DNA of 56,600 bases, taken from positions 1 through 56,600 of the forward strand of contig JAFLDV010000030.1 of assembly GCA_017302255.1 (NCBI GenBank), written 5' to 3'. Positions within the stretch are counted from its first letter, which is position 1, and each line of letters starts with the position of its first letter. The notes beneath the pieces were generated by a model. The model saw only the letters and a program-made list of their open reading frames with translations, was not told the origin of the DNA and ran no database searches. Below, one piece after another: positions 35,905 to 46,379 of the stretch. This stretch comes from Gammaproteobacteria bacterium. GTDB lineage: Bacteria; Pseudomonadota; Gammaproteobacteria; Enterobacterales; Alteromonadaceae. Both the position numbers and the translations under genes were made by a program.

Positions 35905-37008
35905 ATGGATAAAGCAGCCAAGTCACCATCAAGCCGGACCGTAACGGTGCTGCCGTATCAAACCAACTGGCCTGCCACTTTTGCCACAGAGCAAACTGCT
36001 CTTCTTTCAGCTTTGGGTGAGATTGCTCTTAGCGTACAGCATATCGGCAGCACAGCAGTGGTTGGTCTTGCGGCCAAACCAATTATCGATATGTTAATGA
36101 TCGTCACTGATTTGGCCGAATTGGATGCCCGCACCCTAAAAATGGTGGAGCTTGGCTACGTGGCGAAAGGCGAAAATGGCATTATTGGCCGACGTTATTT
36201 TCAAAAAGGTGGGCAGATGCGCACGCATCATTTGCATGCTTTTGTCCAAGGTGCGCCACAGATAGCCGCACATTTAAGATTCCGCGACAACCTTCGCTCC
36301 AATCCGCAACTGGTCGCAGCATATTCAGCGTTAAAACTGGGACTTGCGAAGCAATTTAACAACGACACTGTGCGCTACCAAGCCGGCAAAGATACGTTTG
36401 TTAGGCAGGTGCTGGCGCAAACTGCTGAATTGCCGGATCGCGCCAATGGTTATCATGAACATGCCGCGGAATTTGTTTTTTGGCGAGAACGCAGCACTAT
36501 TGGTTTGACGACAGTGTTGCTGTGGGCGCAGGGACTGCCGAGAGGCTGCGAGTTACTTGATCTCGGCTGTGGTAGTGGCTTACCGCTTGGCAAGGCATTG
36601 AGCGACAGAGGCTTTTTGCTCTTTGGTATTGACTCATCACCAACACTTTTACAGGCTTATCAACAGCGAATTCCCAACGCGACATTGGCGTTAACGACGG
36701 TTGCAGAAGCTGATTTTTTTCAGCGTCAATTTGCCGGAGTGCTGAGTATTGGTTTGTTGTTTTTATTGCCAGAAGCCGAACAGGTGTTGTTATTTCAGAA
36801 AGTCGCCGCGGCGTTAATACCAGGCGGGCAATGGTTATTTAGTGCACCGGAGCAAGCATGCCGATGGACTGACGCATTGACCGGTCGCGAGTCGAGGTCG
36901 TTGGGGGCAACTCGATATCTGCAACTGATGGCTGAGGTTGGCTTAGCGCTTCATGAGAGTTATCAAGATGAAGGCGGCAATTATTATTTTGCCGCCATAC
37001 GTAACTAG
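35905..37008 (+). CDS. GrpB (UPF0157) - SAM methyltransferase fusion
   Basis: The 367-residue protein joins two modules. Residues ~10-175 match the GrpB/UPF0157 nucleotidyltransferase-like family (VLPYQTNWPATF, QHIGSTAV, AKPIIDMLM, HHLHAFVQG, FRDNLRSNPQL, YQAGKDTFV). Residues ~185-367 form a class I methyltransferase with motif I LLDLGCGSGLPLG, FGIDSS (acidic motif II) and a LIPGGQWLF post-motif. The start ATG lies 2 nt after ampR, so it is co-transcribed with it. Function of GrpB proteins is not established; the fusion suggests modification of a nucleotide-linked small molecule or RNA. No link to beta-lactam response is proven. Confidence 0.85.
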   Translation: MDKAAKSPSSRTVTVLPYQTNWPATFATEQTALLSALGEIALSVQHIGSTAVVGLAAKPIIDMLMIVTDLAELDARTLKMVELGYVAKGENGIIGRRYFQKGGQMRTHHLHAFVQGAPQIAAHLRFRDNLRSNPQLVAAYSALKLGLAKQFNNDTVRYQAGKDTFVRQVLAQTAELPDRANGYHEHAAEFVFWRERSTIGLTTVLLWAQGLPRGCELLDLGCGSGLPLGKALSDRGFLLFGIDSSPTLLQAYQQRIPNATLALTTVAEADFFQRQFAGVLSIGLLFLLPEAEQVLLFQKVAAALIPGGQWLFSAPEQACRWTDALTGRESRSLGATRYLQLMAEVGLALHESYQDEGGNYYFAAIRN

Positions 37009-37019
37009 CAATTTAATGC

Positions 37020-37391
37020 TTAGCCAAAGTGATTAAAACAGACTTTGTTGCCATCTAAATCACGAACATATGCGCCGTAAAATACCCCAGGAATACGTTG
37101 TCCTGGTGCGCCATCACAAGAAGCACCTAATGCAATCGCTTTATGATAAAGCTGATCGACCAGTTCTTTTGAACCAGGTGCCAGCGCTAACATCACGCCA
37201 TTGCCTGGGTGCGGATCTTCTTTGTTAAATGGCACACAAACCGCCACCATTGGTTCTTTAGGGCTTTTACCAATAAACACAATACGATCCATATTGATAA
37301 GACGTTTTGCACCTAAGTCTGCAAGCAAATTCGTATAAAAATCAGCTGCTTGCTGTAAATCTTTGGTTCCGAGTGTTACATAACTAATCAT
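37020..37391 (-). CDS. VOC (glyoxalase-like) family protein
   Basis: The 123-residue protein has the beta-alpha-beta-beta-beta pattern of the vicinal oxygen chelate fold (YVTLGTKDLQQAADFYTNLL at the start, GVFYGAYVRDLDGNKVCF at the end). No resistance-specific motif is seen. The start MISYVTLG is chosen because GGAG lies 6 nt upstream; the frame is open 24 codons further up. Substrate is unknown. Confidence 0.85.
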   Translation of the reverse strand: MISYVTLGTKDLQQAADFYTNLLADLGAKRLINMDRIVFIGKSPKEPMVAVCVPFNKEDPHPGNGVMLALAPGSKELVDQLYHKAIALGASCDGAPGQRIPGVFYGAYVRDLDGNKVCFNHFG

Positions 37392-37524
37392 TAGATGCTC
37401 CGTTTGAGGAATAAGACTGTAATTTTCAGCACTAGATACGACCAAAGCGATGAGATAGACCATGCAATAGCATAATCAAAAGACTGAGGCCGTGCTGGCG
37501 GCTCTTCGCCCATCAAACTTGGGT

Positions 37525-37875
37525 TTAGCCGGTAAATGCTGTGACTTTAATTTCAATTTTCCAAGCTGGATCGGCTAATCGTGCTTCAACGGTAGCGCGC
37601 GCTGGCGCCTGTCCTTTGGCAACCCAAGCATCCCACGCGAGGTTCATACCCGCATAGTCTGCCATATCGGCGAGATAAATTGTGGCGTCAACGATATTGC
37701 TCTTATTGGCGCCGCATTCTGCTAATAACGCATCTATTTGGCTCAGCACATCCACAGTTTGCTCGACGATGTCACCGTTGGTTTGCGCAGGGACCATGCC
37801 GGCACAGAAGATAAAACCACCCGCCACTACTGCTTCCGAGTAACGAGTGCCGGGTTGTACGCGTGTGATTGCCAT
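37525..37875 (-). CDS. Rid family protein (YoaB-like)
   Basis: The 116-residue trimeric-fold protein shows the Rid patterns FCAGMVPAQ, VLSQIDALLAECGANKSNI, DATIYLADM and APARATVEARLADP, including the Arg that in RidA binds the enamine/imine carboxylate. The WDAWVAKGQAPARATVEA block is close to E. coli YoaB. It likely removes reactive enamines or a related intermediate. Start chosen by GGAG 8 nt before the ATG; the upstream extension is unlike the family. Confidence 0.88.
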   Translation of the reverse strand: MAITRVQPGTRYSEAVVAGGFIFCAGMVPAQTNGDIVEQTVDVLSQIDALLAECGANKSNIVDATIYLADMADYAGMNLAWDAWVAKGQAPARATVEARLADPAWKIEIKVTAFTG

Positions 37876-38013
37876 ATGAAATTCTCCATGCTGAGCACAA
37901 AAAAGCCGCGCAAAGCGCGGCAAGCAGGGAATTAGCATAACTGAAATTTGTGGCGCCGTCGCCAAACCGTTTGCGCTTAATACGCTTGACGTAAGTTTAG
38001 GCTGGCCGCCGAA

Positions 38014-38847
38014 TCAGCCTTGGCCTTGCTCTTCAGCTTGACCAAGCTTCGGTGCTTTGATGCCTTCTTTGCTGGTATCAATCAAATCATAAGCTTTCAT
38101 TGCTGGTACTTGTGCTTGGATTTGTTGTTCAATCACGTCTAGCTCGCGCAGTTGTGTGCAAATTTGCTCACCACGTGCTTCAAGGCCATCGCCTTTTTCT
38201 TTCATTTCGGCTTCTAAATCGTTGCCGAATTTTTCCATTTTTTCGCCAAATGCGGCCATTTTTGTTTCAAAATCACCGTTACCTTCCGACATCGACTGTC
38301 CCATCGACATCATCAAAGCACCGGTCAGTTTCATCATTGACTGCTCAACCGCTTGTTCAAATTCTTGTTCGAACTTGCCGTCGGCATTGTTGATTTTGCT
38401 GCCATTAATGCGGATATCCCCACCTTTTTGCACGACGATGGTATCGACATGTTGTTTAAGCGTGCCGATGGCTTGGTCCACCGATGCTTGTAACTGCGGA
38501 TTTTCGCCGCCAAGTGCTTGCACTACTTTATCTACCGCCGTCGCAGCCATTTGCATCGCATCGGCGACTAAACCAACCACTGCATGACTTTGCGTGCGCA
38601 GGCCATGTTGGTAATCTTTTAAAGTTTGGGTGGTGCTAGCGTTGGTATTCACTTTTTTGCCTTCTAACCACAATTGGCCGCTGGCATCGATTCGCCATAA
38701 ATCTTGATTAGCACGCTGTAACCGTACGTCGTTAGCGGCAATCACTAAATCATCTTTAAACTGCAAGGAACAATTGTCGTGAACGACGCCAGCGTTAGCG
38801 TTCATTGCCAAGCTACTAAAAATTGTGGTGGCTATTAATGTTTTCAT
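38014..38847 (-). CDS. DUF2884 (YggN-like) exported protein
   Basis: The 277-residue protein has a signal peptide (MKTLIATTIFSSLAMNANA) and the DUF2884 pattern: an early CSLQFKDDLVI block, a DLWRIDASGQLWLEGKKV block, and a long helical region with Met and Glu-rich segments (GDFETKMAAFGEKMEKFGNDL). Function is unknown; the family is periplasmic. It is divergent from cysJ. Confidence 0.85.
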   Translation of the reverse strand: MKTLIATTIFSSLAMNANAGVVHDNCSLQFKDDLVIAANDVRLQRANQDLWRIDASGQLWLEGKKVNTNASTTQTLKDYQHGLRTQSHAVVGLVADAMQMAATAVDKVVQALGGENPQLQASVDQAIGTLKQHVDTIVVQKGGDIRINGSKINNADGKFEQEFEQAVEQSMMKLTGALMMSMGQSMSEGNGDFETKMAAFGEKMEKFGNDLEAEMKEKGDGLEARGEQICTQLRELDVIEQQIQAQVPAMKAYDLIDTSKEGIKAPKLGQAEEQGQG

Positions 38848-39000
38848 GGTGCTATTCCTTTTGTGCTGTGCCGCTTTTTTGCGGTGGATAGTTCATGTCT
38901 CGCAATGCTCGTGCCAACTAATAAATATTTGATTTTAAATGAATTTAAGCTTAACTCAATCCGGAGTGCTAAAGCTTTGTTAGTCAAATTCGCTAACTTT

Positions 39001-39016
39001 TAGTGAATAATCACTA
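39001..39016. promoter_or_regulatory. Palindrome in the cysJ upstream region
   Basis: TAGTGA-ATAA-TCACTA, a perfect 6-bp inverted repeat, lies 117 bp before cysJ and 150 bp before the DUF2884 gene. It could be an operator (for example of CysB or another regulator). CysB sites are poorly conserved, so this cannot be decided from sequence. Confidence 0.4.
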
Positions 39017-39132
39017 TGGCAAATCCCTAGATTGTTATAACCAAATCGAATATGTGCTATCGATCCATTCTTTCTTTTTTATCCGTTTAGACGGCTAAAA
39101 TGTCGGCAATTTAGTAATTGATAGGTAAGGTT

Positions 39133-40929
39133 ATGCCGTTTGCTTCACTGAATGCACTGACGAGTCCGCTAAGTGCTCAACAGGTTCAAGACTTACAGAA
39201 ACTGGTGAGTCAATTAAACCCCATCCAACAAGCATGGGTAAGTGGCTTTTTAGCAGGCTCTGCACAAACGGCTGGTGTTCAATTACCAAGCGTTGCCGCG
39301 GCAAGTGCTGCACCTTCAGTGCTGACCATCTTGTTTGCGTCGCAAACCGGCAACGCGAAAGGCGTGGCTGGCAAATTGAAAGCTGCTGCCGAGCAACTTG
39401 GCCTGAGCGTCAATTTGCAAGATATTGCCAGCTATAAAACTAATGGCTTAGCCAAAGAGCAGCATCTCATTATCGTCACTTCAACCTATGGTGAAGGTGA
39501 GCCGCCAGAGTCAGCTGTGAGTTTCCATAAGTTCTTGTTTGGTAAAAAAGCGACTGCTCTACCGCAGCTGAATTTTGCTGTACTTGGCTTAGGCGATAGC
39601 TCTTACGAATTTTTCTGCCAAACCGCAGTTGATTTTGACAGTCAATTGGCGAAATTGGGCGCAAACCGCCTGCAAGCGCCAGCTTTACTCGATGTTGATT
39701 ACGACAGTGGCGCCGCAACTTGGCAAGCAGAAGTATTGGCCAAGTTCCAACCGCTGTTGCAAAGTGCACCACAAGCGGCGACAACTGCTGCGGCGCCAGG
39801 TTCTGGCCATGCTTCTGCATACAGCAAGCAGCAGCCACTAGTTGCGGAGCTTTCGGTCAATCAAAAAATCACCGGCCGCACCTCGACTAAAGACGTTCGC
39901 CACATCGAGATTTCACTGGCTGATTCCGGACTGACTTATCAACCTGGCGATGCTTTGGGTGTGTATTTCCAAAATGACCCAGCCTTAGTGCAAGCGATTT
40001 TAACTGCAACCGGCATAGATCCGACAAGCGTGGTGAGTTTAGATGCGGTTGGTGAAGTGACAATTGAGCGCGCGTTAATCGACAGTTTAGAGCTGACGCA
40101 GTCATACCCAAGTTTCTTGGAAAAATACGCAAGTAACACCGGCAATAGTGAGCTGCAAAGTATCGCTGCCGATAAAACTGCAGCTCGCGAGTTTTTAGCC
40201 ACTCGGCAAACGCTCGATGTGATTTTGCAATATCCAGGCAGCTTAACTGCGCAACAACTGGCGGATAGCCTACGCAAACAACAACCGCGGCTTTATTCAA
40301 TTGCCTCAAGCCAAGCGGAAGTTGGTGAAGAAGTGCATTTAACTGTTGGCGTGGTTCGTTACGATGCCTTTGGTGCCAGCCATTTAGGTGGTGCATCGGG
40401 TTATTTGGCTGAGCGTTTAGCGGAAGGCGAAAGCGTGCGGGTTTTTGTCGAGCATAACGACAACTTCCGATTACCTGATCACGATACACCAGTGATCATG
40501 GTTGGTCCTGGTACCGGTATTGCTCCGTTTCGGGCCTTCTTGCAAGAGCGCGACAACGCTGGTGCAACTGGGCAAAACTGGCTGTTTTTCGGCAATCCGC
40601 ATTTTACCCAAGACTTCTTATATCAAGTTGAATTACAAGATTATCTAAAACGTGGCGTACTGGCTAAACTCGATGTGGCTTTTAGCCGTGATCAGGCGCA
40701 AAAAGTGTATGTCCAAGACAAACTGTTGGCGAAAGGCCCAGAGGTCTGGGACTGGCTGCAACAAGGCGCGCATCTATACATCTGCGGCGATGGCAGCAAG
40801 ATGGCACGCGATGTCCACGAGGCGTTGGTGCAAATTGCCGTAAACCATGGCGGCTTAAGTGCCGAAGATGCGGCAGAATATTTTGAACAACTGCGCGAGA
40901 GCAAACGTTACCAGAAGGATGTTTATTAA
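39133..40929 (+). CDS. cysJ: NADPH-sulfite reductase flavoprotein CysJ
   Basis: The 598-residue alpha subunit (E. coli 599) has an FMN flavodoxin domain (about 65-205: [32 protein letters not shown]), a connecting region, an FAD domain (RLYSIASS) and an NADPH domain ([32 protein letters not shown]). It passes electrons from NADPH to CysI for reduction of sulfite to sulfide. The start is the ATG after GGTAAGGTT; a TTG five codons upstream is unlikely. It overlaps cysI by one base. Confidence 0.96.
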   Translation: MPFASLNALTSPLSAQQVQDLQKLVSQLNPIQQAWVSGFLAGSAQTAGVQLPSVAAASAAPSVLTILFASQTGNAKGVAGKLKAAAEQLGLSVNLQDIASYKTNGLAKEQHLIIVTSTYGEGEPPESAVSFHKFLFGKKATALPQLNFAVLGLGDSSYEFFCQTAVDFDSQLAKLGANRLQAPALLDVDYDSGAATWQAEVLAKFQPLLQSAPQAATTAAAPGSGHASAYSKQQPLVAELSVNQKITGRTSTKDVRHIEISLADSGLTYQPGDALGVYFQNDPALVQAILTATGIDPTSVVSLDAVGEVTIERALIDSLELTQSYPSFLEKYASNTGNSELQSIAADKTAAREFLATRQTLDVILQYPGSLTAQQLADSLRKQQPRLYSIASSQAEVGEEVHLTVGVVRYDAFGASHLGGASGYLAERLAEGESVRVFVEHNDNFRLPDHDTPVIMVGPGTGIAPFRAFLQERDNAGATGQNWLFFGNPHFTQDFLYQVELQDYLKRGVLAKLDVAFSRDQAQKVYVQDKLLAKGPEVWDWLQQGAHLYICGDGSKMARDVHEALVQIAVNHGGLSAEDAAEYFEQLRESKRYQKDVY

Positions 40930-42656
40930 TGACAAAGCCAACGCAATACCCAATTAATCCAGATCTGCAGGTGCAGGGCGCTTTGTCTGATAACGAACGT
41001 CTGAAAACGCAAAGTCAGCATTTACGCGGCACTATTACCACAGATCTACAAAACGAAATTACCGGTGGCTTCACCGGAGATAACTTCTTATTGATTCGTT
41101 TTCACGGCATGTATCAACAAGATGACCGCGATATTCGCGCTGAACGTGCTGAGCAAAAACTGGAGCCATTACATAATGTAATGCTGCGGGCGCGGATGCC
41201 TGGTGGCATCATTAAGCCAGAACAATGGCTGGCTATCGACAAGTTCGCCAGCGAGAAAACTCTGTACGGCAGCATTCGTTTGACCACTCGGCAAACCTTC
41301 CAATTTCATGGGGTCTTTAAACCGAATATCAAACCGATGCACCAGATGCTCAATAGCATTGGTATTGATTCGATTGCCACTGCCGGTGACGTGAACCGCA
41401 ACGTGTTATGTACTTCTAACCCTGTTGAATCGGTACTACATCAGCAAGCTTATGAGTGGGCAGCGAAAATCTCCGAACATTTGTTGCCAAAAACCCGCGC
41501 TTACGCGGAAATCTGGTTGGACGAAGAGAAAGTCGAAACCACAGAAACTGAACCGGTATTGGGTGATTCCTACTTGCCGCGCAAGTTCAAAACAACAGTG
41601 GTGATCCCGCCACACAACGATGTCGATGTGCATGCGAACGACTTAAACTTTGTTGCTATTGCCGAAAATGGTCAGCTGGTTGGCTTTAACGTGTTGGTCG
41701 GTGGCGGTTTAGCGATGACGCACGGCGACAAAGCAACTTACCCACGTCGTGCGGAAGACTTTGGTTTTATTAGCCTTGAGCACGTATTAAAAGTGGCTGA
41801 GCATGTGGTCACAGTGCAACGTGACTATGGTGATCGGGTCAATCGTAAAAACGCCAAGACCAAATACACCATCGACCGTATTGGTGTGGAGAGCTTTAAG
41901 CAAGAAGTAGAAAAACGCGTTGGTGTTGCTTTTGCGCCAAGCCGTCCTTATGAATTTACCCATCGTGGCGACCGCTTTGGTTGGGTTGAAGGTATTGATG
42001 GTAAACATCATTTAACGTTATTTATCGAAAATGGTCGCTTGTTGGATTACCCAGGCAAACCGCTGAAAACCGGCGTGTCTGAAATTGCGAAAATCCATAA
42101 AGGTGATTTCCGCATGACCGCTAACCAGAACCTGATCATTGCTGGCGTTGCACGTGAAGACAAAGCACAGATTGAAGCGCTGGCGCGAGCGCATGGTTTG
42201 TTAGAAGACAGCGTGACCGAACAGCGGAAAAACTCGATGGCCTGTGTGTCAATGCCAACTTGTCCGCTGGCGATGGCTGAAGCTGAGCGCTATTTGCCAA
42301 CCTTAGTGACTCATGTGGAAGGCATTTTGGCCAAACATGGGATTGCTGAAGATCATATTATTCTGCGAGTAGTCGGCTGCCCGAATGGTTGTGGCCGTGC
42401 GATGTTGGCTGAAGCTGGTTTAGTTGGTCGTGGTCCTGGCAAGTACAACTTGTATTTGGGTGGTAACACTGCCGGCACCCGTATTCCGAAGTTGTATTTG
42501 GATAACGTCGCAGAAGCAGAAATTCTAGCAACCCTAGATCAATTAATCGGTCGTTGGTCGCTTGAGCGTAATGCCGGTGAATGCTTCGGTGATTTCGTCA
42601 TTCGCGTTGGTGTCGTTGCCGAAGTGAAAGTCAGCAAAACCGACTTCCACGCCTAG
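40929..42656 (+). CDS. cysI: Sulfite reductase haemoprotein CysI
   Basis: The 575-residue beta subunit (E. coli 570) binds a coupled sirohaem-[4Fe-4S] centre through Cys in [11 protein letters not shown] and in [10 protein letters not shown], the expected C-x5-C and C-x3-C pair. Substrate Arg/Lys blocks are present ([21 protein letters not shown]). It carries out the six-electron reduction of sulfite. The ATG shares its A with the cysJ stop. The CysI type rather than plant-type nitrite reductase is shown by the cysJ partner. Confidence 0.96.
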   Translation: MTKPTQYPINPDLQVQGALSDNERLKTQSQHLRGTITTDLQNEITGGFTGDNFLLIRFHGMYQQDDRDIRAERAEQKLEPLHNVMLRARMPGGIIKPEQWLAIDKFASEKTLYGSIRLTTRQTFQFHGVFKPNIKPMHQMLNSIGIDSIATAGDVNRNVLCTSNPVESVLHQQAYEWAAKISEHLLPKTRAYAEIWLDEEKVETTETEPVLGDSYLPRKFKTTVVIPPHNDVDVHANDLNFVAIAENGQLVGFNVLVGGGLAMTHGDKATYPRRAEDFGFISLEHVLKVAEHVVTVQRDYGDRVNRKNAKTKYTIDRIGVESFKQEVEKRVGVAFAPSRPYEFTHRGDRFGWVEGIDGKHHLTLFIENGRLLDYPGKPLKTGVSEIAKIHKGDFRMTANQNLIIAGVAREDKAQIEALARAHGLLEDSVTEQRKNSMACVSMPTCPLAMAEAERYLPTLVTHVEGILAKHGIAEDHIILRVVGCPNGCGRAMLAEAGLVGRGPGKYNLYLGGNTAGTRIPKLYLDNVAEAEILATLDQLIGRWSLERNAGECFGDFVIRVGVVAEVKVSKTDFHA

Positions 42657-42664
42657 TCGGTTTA

Positions 42665-42703
42665 CCGCGAAATCCTTGGAGCATGACTTCGAGGATTTCG
42701 CGG
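42665..42703 (+). repeat. Perfect 11-bp hairpin between cysI and cysH
   Basis: CCGCGAAATCC / GGATTTCGCGG with a 17-nt loop lies in the 85-bp gap of the operon. No T-run follows, so it is not a simple terminator. It may be an mRNA processing or stability element that sets cysH level apart from cysJI. Confidence 0.7.
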
Positions 42704-42741
42704 CGGTGCAAGTTCAATGCAAGCTCAATCCAAGGTCAATT

Positions 42742-43479
42742 ATGAGTAAGTATCAGCAGTTATTAGCTCAAGATAGCGCCACGCAACAAGCTTGGCTTAC
42801 TGAATTAAATCAAAAGCTTAGCTCAATGACTGCGCAGCAACGAGTGGAGTTTGCGCTCAATGAGTTACCCGGCACGCATATGCTGAGTTCAAGCTTTGGA
42901 ATTCAAGCGGCTGTGATGCTCCATCTGTGCACCCGCGTTTCGCCAAATTTGCCGGTGGTGCTCACTGATACTGGGTATCTATTCCCAGAAACTTATCGGT
43001 TTATTGATGAATTGCAGGACAAGTTACAGCTGAATTTGCAGGTGTATCGAAGTAAGCTAAGCCCAGCTTGGCAAGAAGCTCGTTATGGCCAGTTGTGGAC
43101 CACCGCAGATGGTCTTAAGCAATACAACCAATTGAATAAGGTTGAACCAATGGCGCGCGCGCAGCAGGAACTTGCCGTGCAAACTTGGTTTAGTGGTCTG
43201 CGTCGTAGTCAAAGTTCGACACGCGCCGATACCCAAATTATCAGTATCCAGCGTGGGATAGTGAAGTGTTGTCCAATTGTCGAATGGAGCAATAAAGACA
43301 TTCACTATTACTTACAAGACAATAACTTGCCTTATCATCCATTATGGGAGCAAGGGTACGTTTCCGTTGGCGATACTCACTCAACTCGGCCGCTCGAGCT
43401 TGGTATGAGTGAAGAAGATACCCGCTTCAACGGCCTTGGTCGCGAATGCGGTTTACACACCAGCGGCGATGGCATTTAG
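42742..43479 (+). CDS. cysH: Phosphoadenosine phosphosulfate reductase CysH
   Basis: The 245-residue enzyme (E. coli 244) reduces PAPS to sulfite with thioredoxin. Visible motifs are the PP-loop-like [47 protein letters not shown] and catalytic Cys236 in the ECGLH tail. It lacks the extra Cys pairs of iron-sulfur APS reductases, so PAPS is the substrate. Start chosen at MSKYQQ, with AAGG 7 nt upstream. It completes the cysJIH operon. Confidence 0.95.
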   Translation: MSKYQQLLAQDSATQQAWLTELNQKLSSMTAQQRVEFALNELPGTHMLSSSFGIQAAVMLHLCTRVSPNLPVVLTDTGYLFPETYRFIDELQDKLQLNLQVYRSKLSPAWQEARYGQLWTTADGLKQYNQLNKVEPMARAQQELAVQTWFSGLRRSQSSTRADTQIISIQRGIVKCCPIVEWSNKDIHYYLQDNNLPYHPLWEQGYVSVGDTHSTRPLELGMSEEDTRFNGLGRECGLHTSGDGI

Positions 43480-43508
43480 CGCTATCGTCGTGGCTCTGAA
43501 GTTAGTAA

Positions 43509-44678
43509 CTACCTGACCATACTTAATTTTTTCTCATAGCGTTCGCGGCTACTAGCATCATAGGCATAGGGTTCGCCCTGTTTCAGGACGTCGACTGCTT
43601 TGCGCTCTTGTCCCAATTCCACATAAAGTTTTGCCAACTGCAGATTCACATGATGTAAGTAAGGCGCAACGTTGACTAGCTTTTGATAAAACTTGGCAGC
43701 TTGGGTAAATTCGCGCTTTTTGCGGAATTGTTCGGCTAAGTAATACCAAGCATAAGGATTGTCGTCGTCGGTGACCTCCATCAATGCCTGTAGCCGTTTT
43801 TGTAAAGCGACATCCTTTTTTTGTTCAGCGAGGCGAAGGTAATTTCCGACAATCAGCACAGAATTTTTCGGTTGCTTAAGCCCATGTTCGAACCATTGTC
43901 GAGCGCTGGCTAAATCGCCCTGTTGGCGGTAAATCACCGCGATGAGATTAACGCTGGGGCTGTAATTTGGGTCTAGCTCTAATGCTTTCATGCTAAGCCA
44001 GTAGGCTTTACTTGGATCTTTGGCCAATAACGCATCCGCGGCTAAGTTGTTGTAAACCACCGCTAGAAAATGCTGGCCGTCGAACATCTCGCCGACGCGG
44101 TCGAGCGGATCAGATAAATAATCAATAATGACAGCATCCCGTTGGCTGTAGGTCGAATTCGCATTTTTTTTCGGGGCTAACACATAACTTTGCACATGAT
44201 TTGAACTTAGTGCGAGATCATCGCGAAAGCCAAGCATAGGTTCACTGTAACTGGCTCGATATGCGACTTCGATATCCACTGCTTTGGCGAGCGCGGCCAC
44301 CACGAGTGCCAAACTGACGCAGTTGCCCGTCTTTGTTGCCAACGCAGTTGTTGCAGGTAAATTGGCACCGTCAAAACGAAATTGTCCAATATCCCGCGCC
44401 AGGTAATTAAACACACGTTCTCTTGGTGCATATTCTGCTTGGGCTTCACTTTCGAAAAAGCTCATAAATTCAGCGCGTTGTTCAGCAGTTAACGTTAGCA
44501 AGCTTTCCGGTTGGATGATGTTTTGGCCTGTTTGGAAGACCGAAGTTGGTGTTTTAGGTAACGCCGATTGTCGCGAAGCATTGGTGGCGCAGCCAACGAG
44601 AGTCAAAATCAATAAGACTATGAATGGTGATATCAGAGGTAACAATGACATCCCTGGTCGCTCTGCACTTAGCTGCAT
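43509..44678 (-). CDS. Lipoprotein with transglutaminase-like and TPR regions
   Basis: The 389-residue protein has a long signal peptide with lipobox LVGC near residue 30. Residues ~80-215 look like a transglutaminase/bacterial Cys-protease-like module: TKTGNCVSLALVVAALAKA holds the Cys, SNHVQSYVLAP the His and VIIDYLSD the Asp. The C-terminal ~170 residues form tetratricopeptide repeats (KAYWLSMKALELDPNYS, ASARQWFEHGLKQPKNSV, QAAKFYQKLVNVAPYLHH). It is an envelope protein, perhaps a scaffold; substrate unknown. AGGA lies 8 nt before the ATG. It converges on cysH. Confidence 0.8.
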   Translation of the reverse strand: MQLSAERPGMSLLPLISPFIVLLILTLVGCATNASRQSALPKTPTSVFQTGQNIIQPESLLTLTAEQRAEFMSFFESEAQAEYAPRERVFNYLARDIGQFRFDGANLPATTALATKTGNCVSLALVVAALAKAVDIEVAYRASYSEPMLGFRDDLALSSNHVQSYVLAPKKNANSTYSQRDAVIIDYLSDPLDRVGEMFDGQHFLAVVYNNLAADALLAKDPSKAYWLSMKALELDPNYSPSVNLIAVIYRQQGDLASARQWFEHGLKQPKNSVLIVGNYLRLAEQKKDVALQKRLQALMEVTDDDNPYAWYYLAEQFRKKREFTQAAKFYQKLVNVAPYLHHVNLQLAKLYVELGQERKAVDVLKQGEPYAYDASSRERYEKKLSMVR

Positions 44679-44930
44679 TTCAACATTCCTTGGAAATTTA
44701 GGATCGCAGTTTGGTTAAATAGAACTGCAACTTGTTTGCAAATAAATTACATCAAGTTTCTTGAAAACAACATAGATAATTGGCTTTGCGTGATACCGGA
44801 ATAATGCTCATCGACTTATTGAGTGAATGCCAGCTATTTTTCATTGGTGCTTGGTGTAGCTTAGTGTTGGATGTTTTACAAAAAAGTATATTTAAGGTAA
44901 ATTATTGAAAAAATTTTTTATGGATCGAAA

Positions 44931-45635
44931 ATGAAAGGATTGATTTTAATCGGATTTTCTCTGGTGTCAGCCGGTGCTGTTGCAAACCAAGATTCAGTCA
45001 CTGTTGAAGGCGGGTTTGGCCGTTTTCACATCAAGCAAGCGGAAAGTTTTGCAAGGACCCCCGGCATTTTGACTTCAAGCAATGCTGATATTTCGGCGGG
45101 GTACCTTGAAGTTGGAACTAGCGTGCGTCTGAATTCGTTTATTGATGTGTATGGCTCGTTTGGCGGCTCGGGCAGGCAAAACATCAACAAATCTACGGTG
45201 TTATTGGAAGATAGCGAAAAACAATACCTGACAAGCTATTACACTGAAATTGAAGGGAAACAGCTCTATTTATCCACCGGATTAGATATTCACACATCAC
45301 AACAAGATACAGGTTTAAGCGCCGGTGCCCGCATTGGCTATTCAATGTTTCAACAAAGTTTTAGTGTGCAACAGGCTTTAACTAGCAGCACTGATCCGGC
45401 GTTGAAAGATCAAGAGAATATACTGCAAACTCTGAATGAATCGCAGTTGAAATTTGTACCTGTGTACGGTGTGTATTTGCAGTACCAATTCAATAAAAAC
45501 GATAGCGTGCGTTTAGCCGTGAATACCGTAACCATTGATTTAGATACTGAAGAGTTGTCGCTGAAAAACCCATTAAACGTCAACATCGAACAAGAAATTC
45601 TGATGGGCGGATTGTTGTTCACTCATCGCTACTAG
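44931..45635 (+). CDS. Predicted outer-membrane beta-barrel protein, unknown family
   Basis: The 234-residue protein begins with a signal peptide (MKGLILIGFSLVSAGAVA) and continues with alternating polar/apolar strands such as AGYLEVGTSVRLNSFIDVYG, ending in the aromatic LFTHRY. This is the picture of a small outer-membrane barrel. I do not recognise a family. An AT-rich promoter region lies upstream. No operon partner is certain; the lipoprotein gene follows 132 bp later on the same strand. Confidence 0.7.
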   Translation: MKGLILIGFSLVSAGAVANQDSVTVEGGFGRFHIKQAESFARTPGILTSSNADISAGYLEVGTSVRLNSFIDVYGSFGGSGRQNINKSTVLLEDSEKQYLTSYYTEIEGKQLYLSTGLDIHTSQQDTGLSAGARIGYSMFQQSFSVQQALTSSTDPALKDQENILQTLNESQLKFVPVYGVYLQYQFNKNDSVRLAVNTVTIDLDTEELSLKNPLNVNIEQEILMGGLLFTHRY

Positions 45636-45767
45636 TTTCGAGCCTGGCGCAGTCTAATCGTTCTTGACTAAATTGTACGCGTTTGTGAATCTAGTGTAGG
45701 TGATGGATTTTGTCGCCCGTCACACAATAAGATTGTATAAATTAAAAAAGTCGCAAAGGAATTGAGA

Positions 45768-46379
45768 ATGCTAAAAAATATGATCGCTTTTGTCGCTACA
45801 GCGGCATTACTTGTTGGGTGCGTTACCCCGAAGGCTTATGTTGATCCTAATTATGTCAAAGTTACCGCAGCTGATATCAAGCCTGTAGCGAAGAAACACA
45901 AATCGAAAGTTGAAGTTGAATTTAAATCAAATGGTGAATTGAAGCCTGCAGTGCATGATGTTTTGCACGCTAAAGTTGTGATGGCAGTTCGTAATACGGG
46001 CGTGCTGGAAACTGATGGCGCGGCCGGCGATTTTAACATTATGGTCGTAGTGAATAACGTCGCAGACACCGGTGACGCAGCAAGTAAAGGCTTTATGACG
46101 GGTCTGACGCTTGGTGCTGCGGGTTCAGTTGTAACCGATTACTATGAAATATCAATCAGTTACACTGATGGTGCCGGTGAGAAAAAGCAAAAGAGTTATA
46201 AACACGCTTTACACACCACCATTGGTAACAAGGAAGCACCGTTTCCGAATGTTACACCAACCACAGTTGATGGCGGTTTTGATATTATCATTCAACAGGT
46301 GCTGTTGAATTTTGTCGCAGATTTGCAAAAAGAAGGCAAGCTAACAAGGGTTCCGTACTTGCGGACTGTTGCACCTTAA
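45768..46379 (+). CDS. Lipoprotein of unknown function
   Basis: The 203-residue protein has a lipobox LLVGC at about residue 18 (MLKNMIAFVATAALLVGC). The mature part is mixed alpha/beta with a Gly-rich stretch KGFMTGLTLGAAGSVVTDYY that may touch a membrane. No family recognised. AAAGGA lies 7 nt before the ATG; the two-codon TTG extension is less likely. A strong terminator follows. Confidence 0.75.
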   Translation: MLKNMIAFVATAALLVGCVTPKAYVDPNYVKVTAADIKPVAKKHKSKVEVEFKSNGELKPAVHDVLHAKVVMAVRNTGVLETDGAAGDFNIMVVVNNVADTGDAASKGFMTGLTLGAAGSVVTDYYEISISYTDGAGEKKQKSYKHALHTTIGNKEAPFPNVTPTTVDGGFDIIIQQVLLNFVADLQKEGKLTRVPYLRTVAP

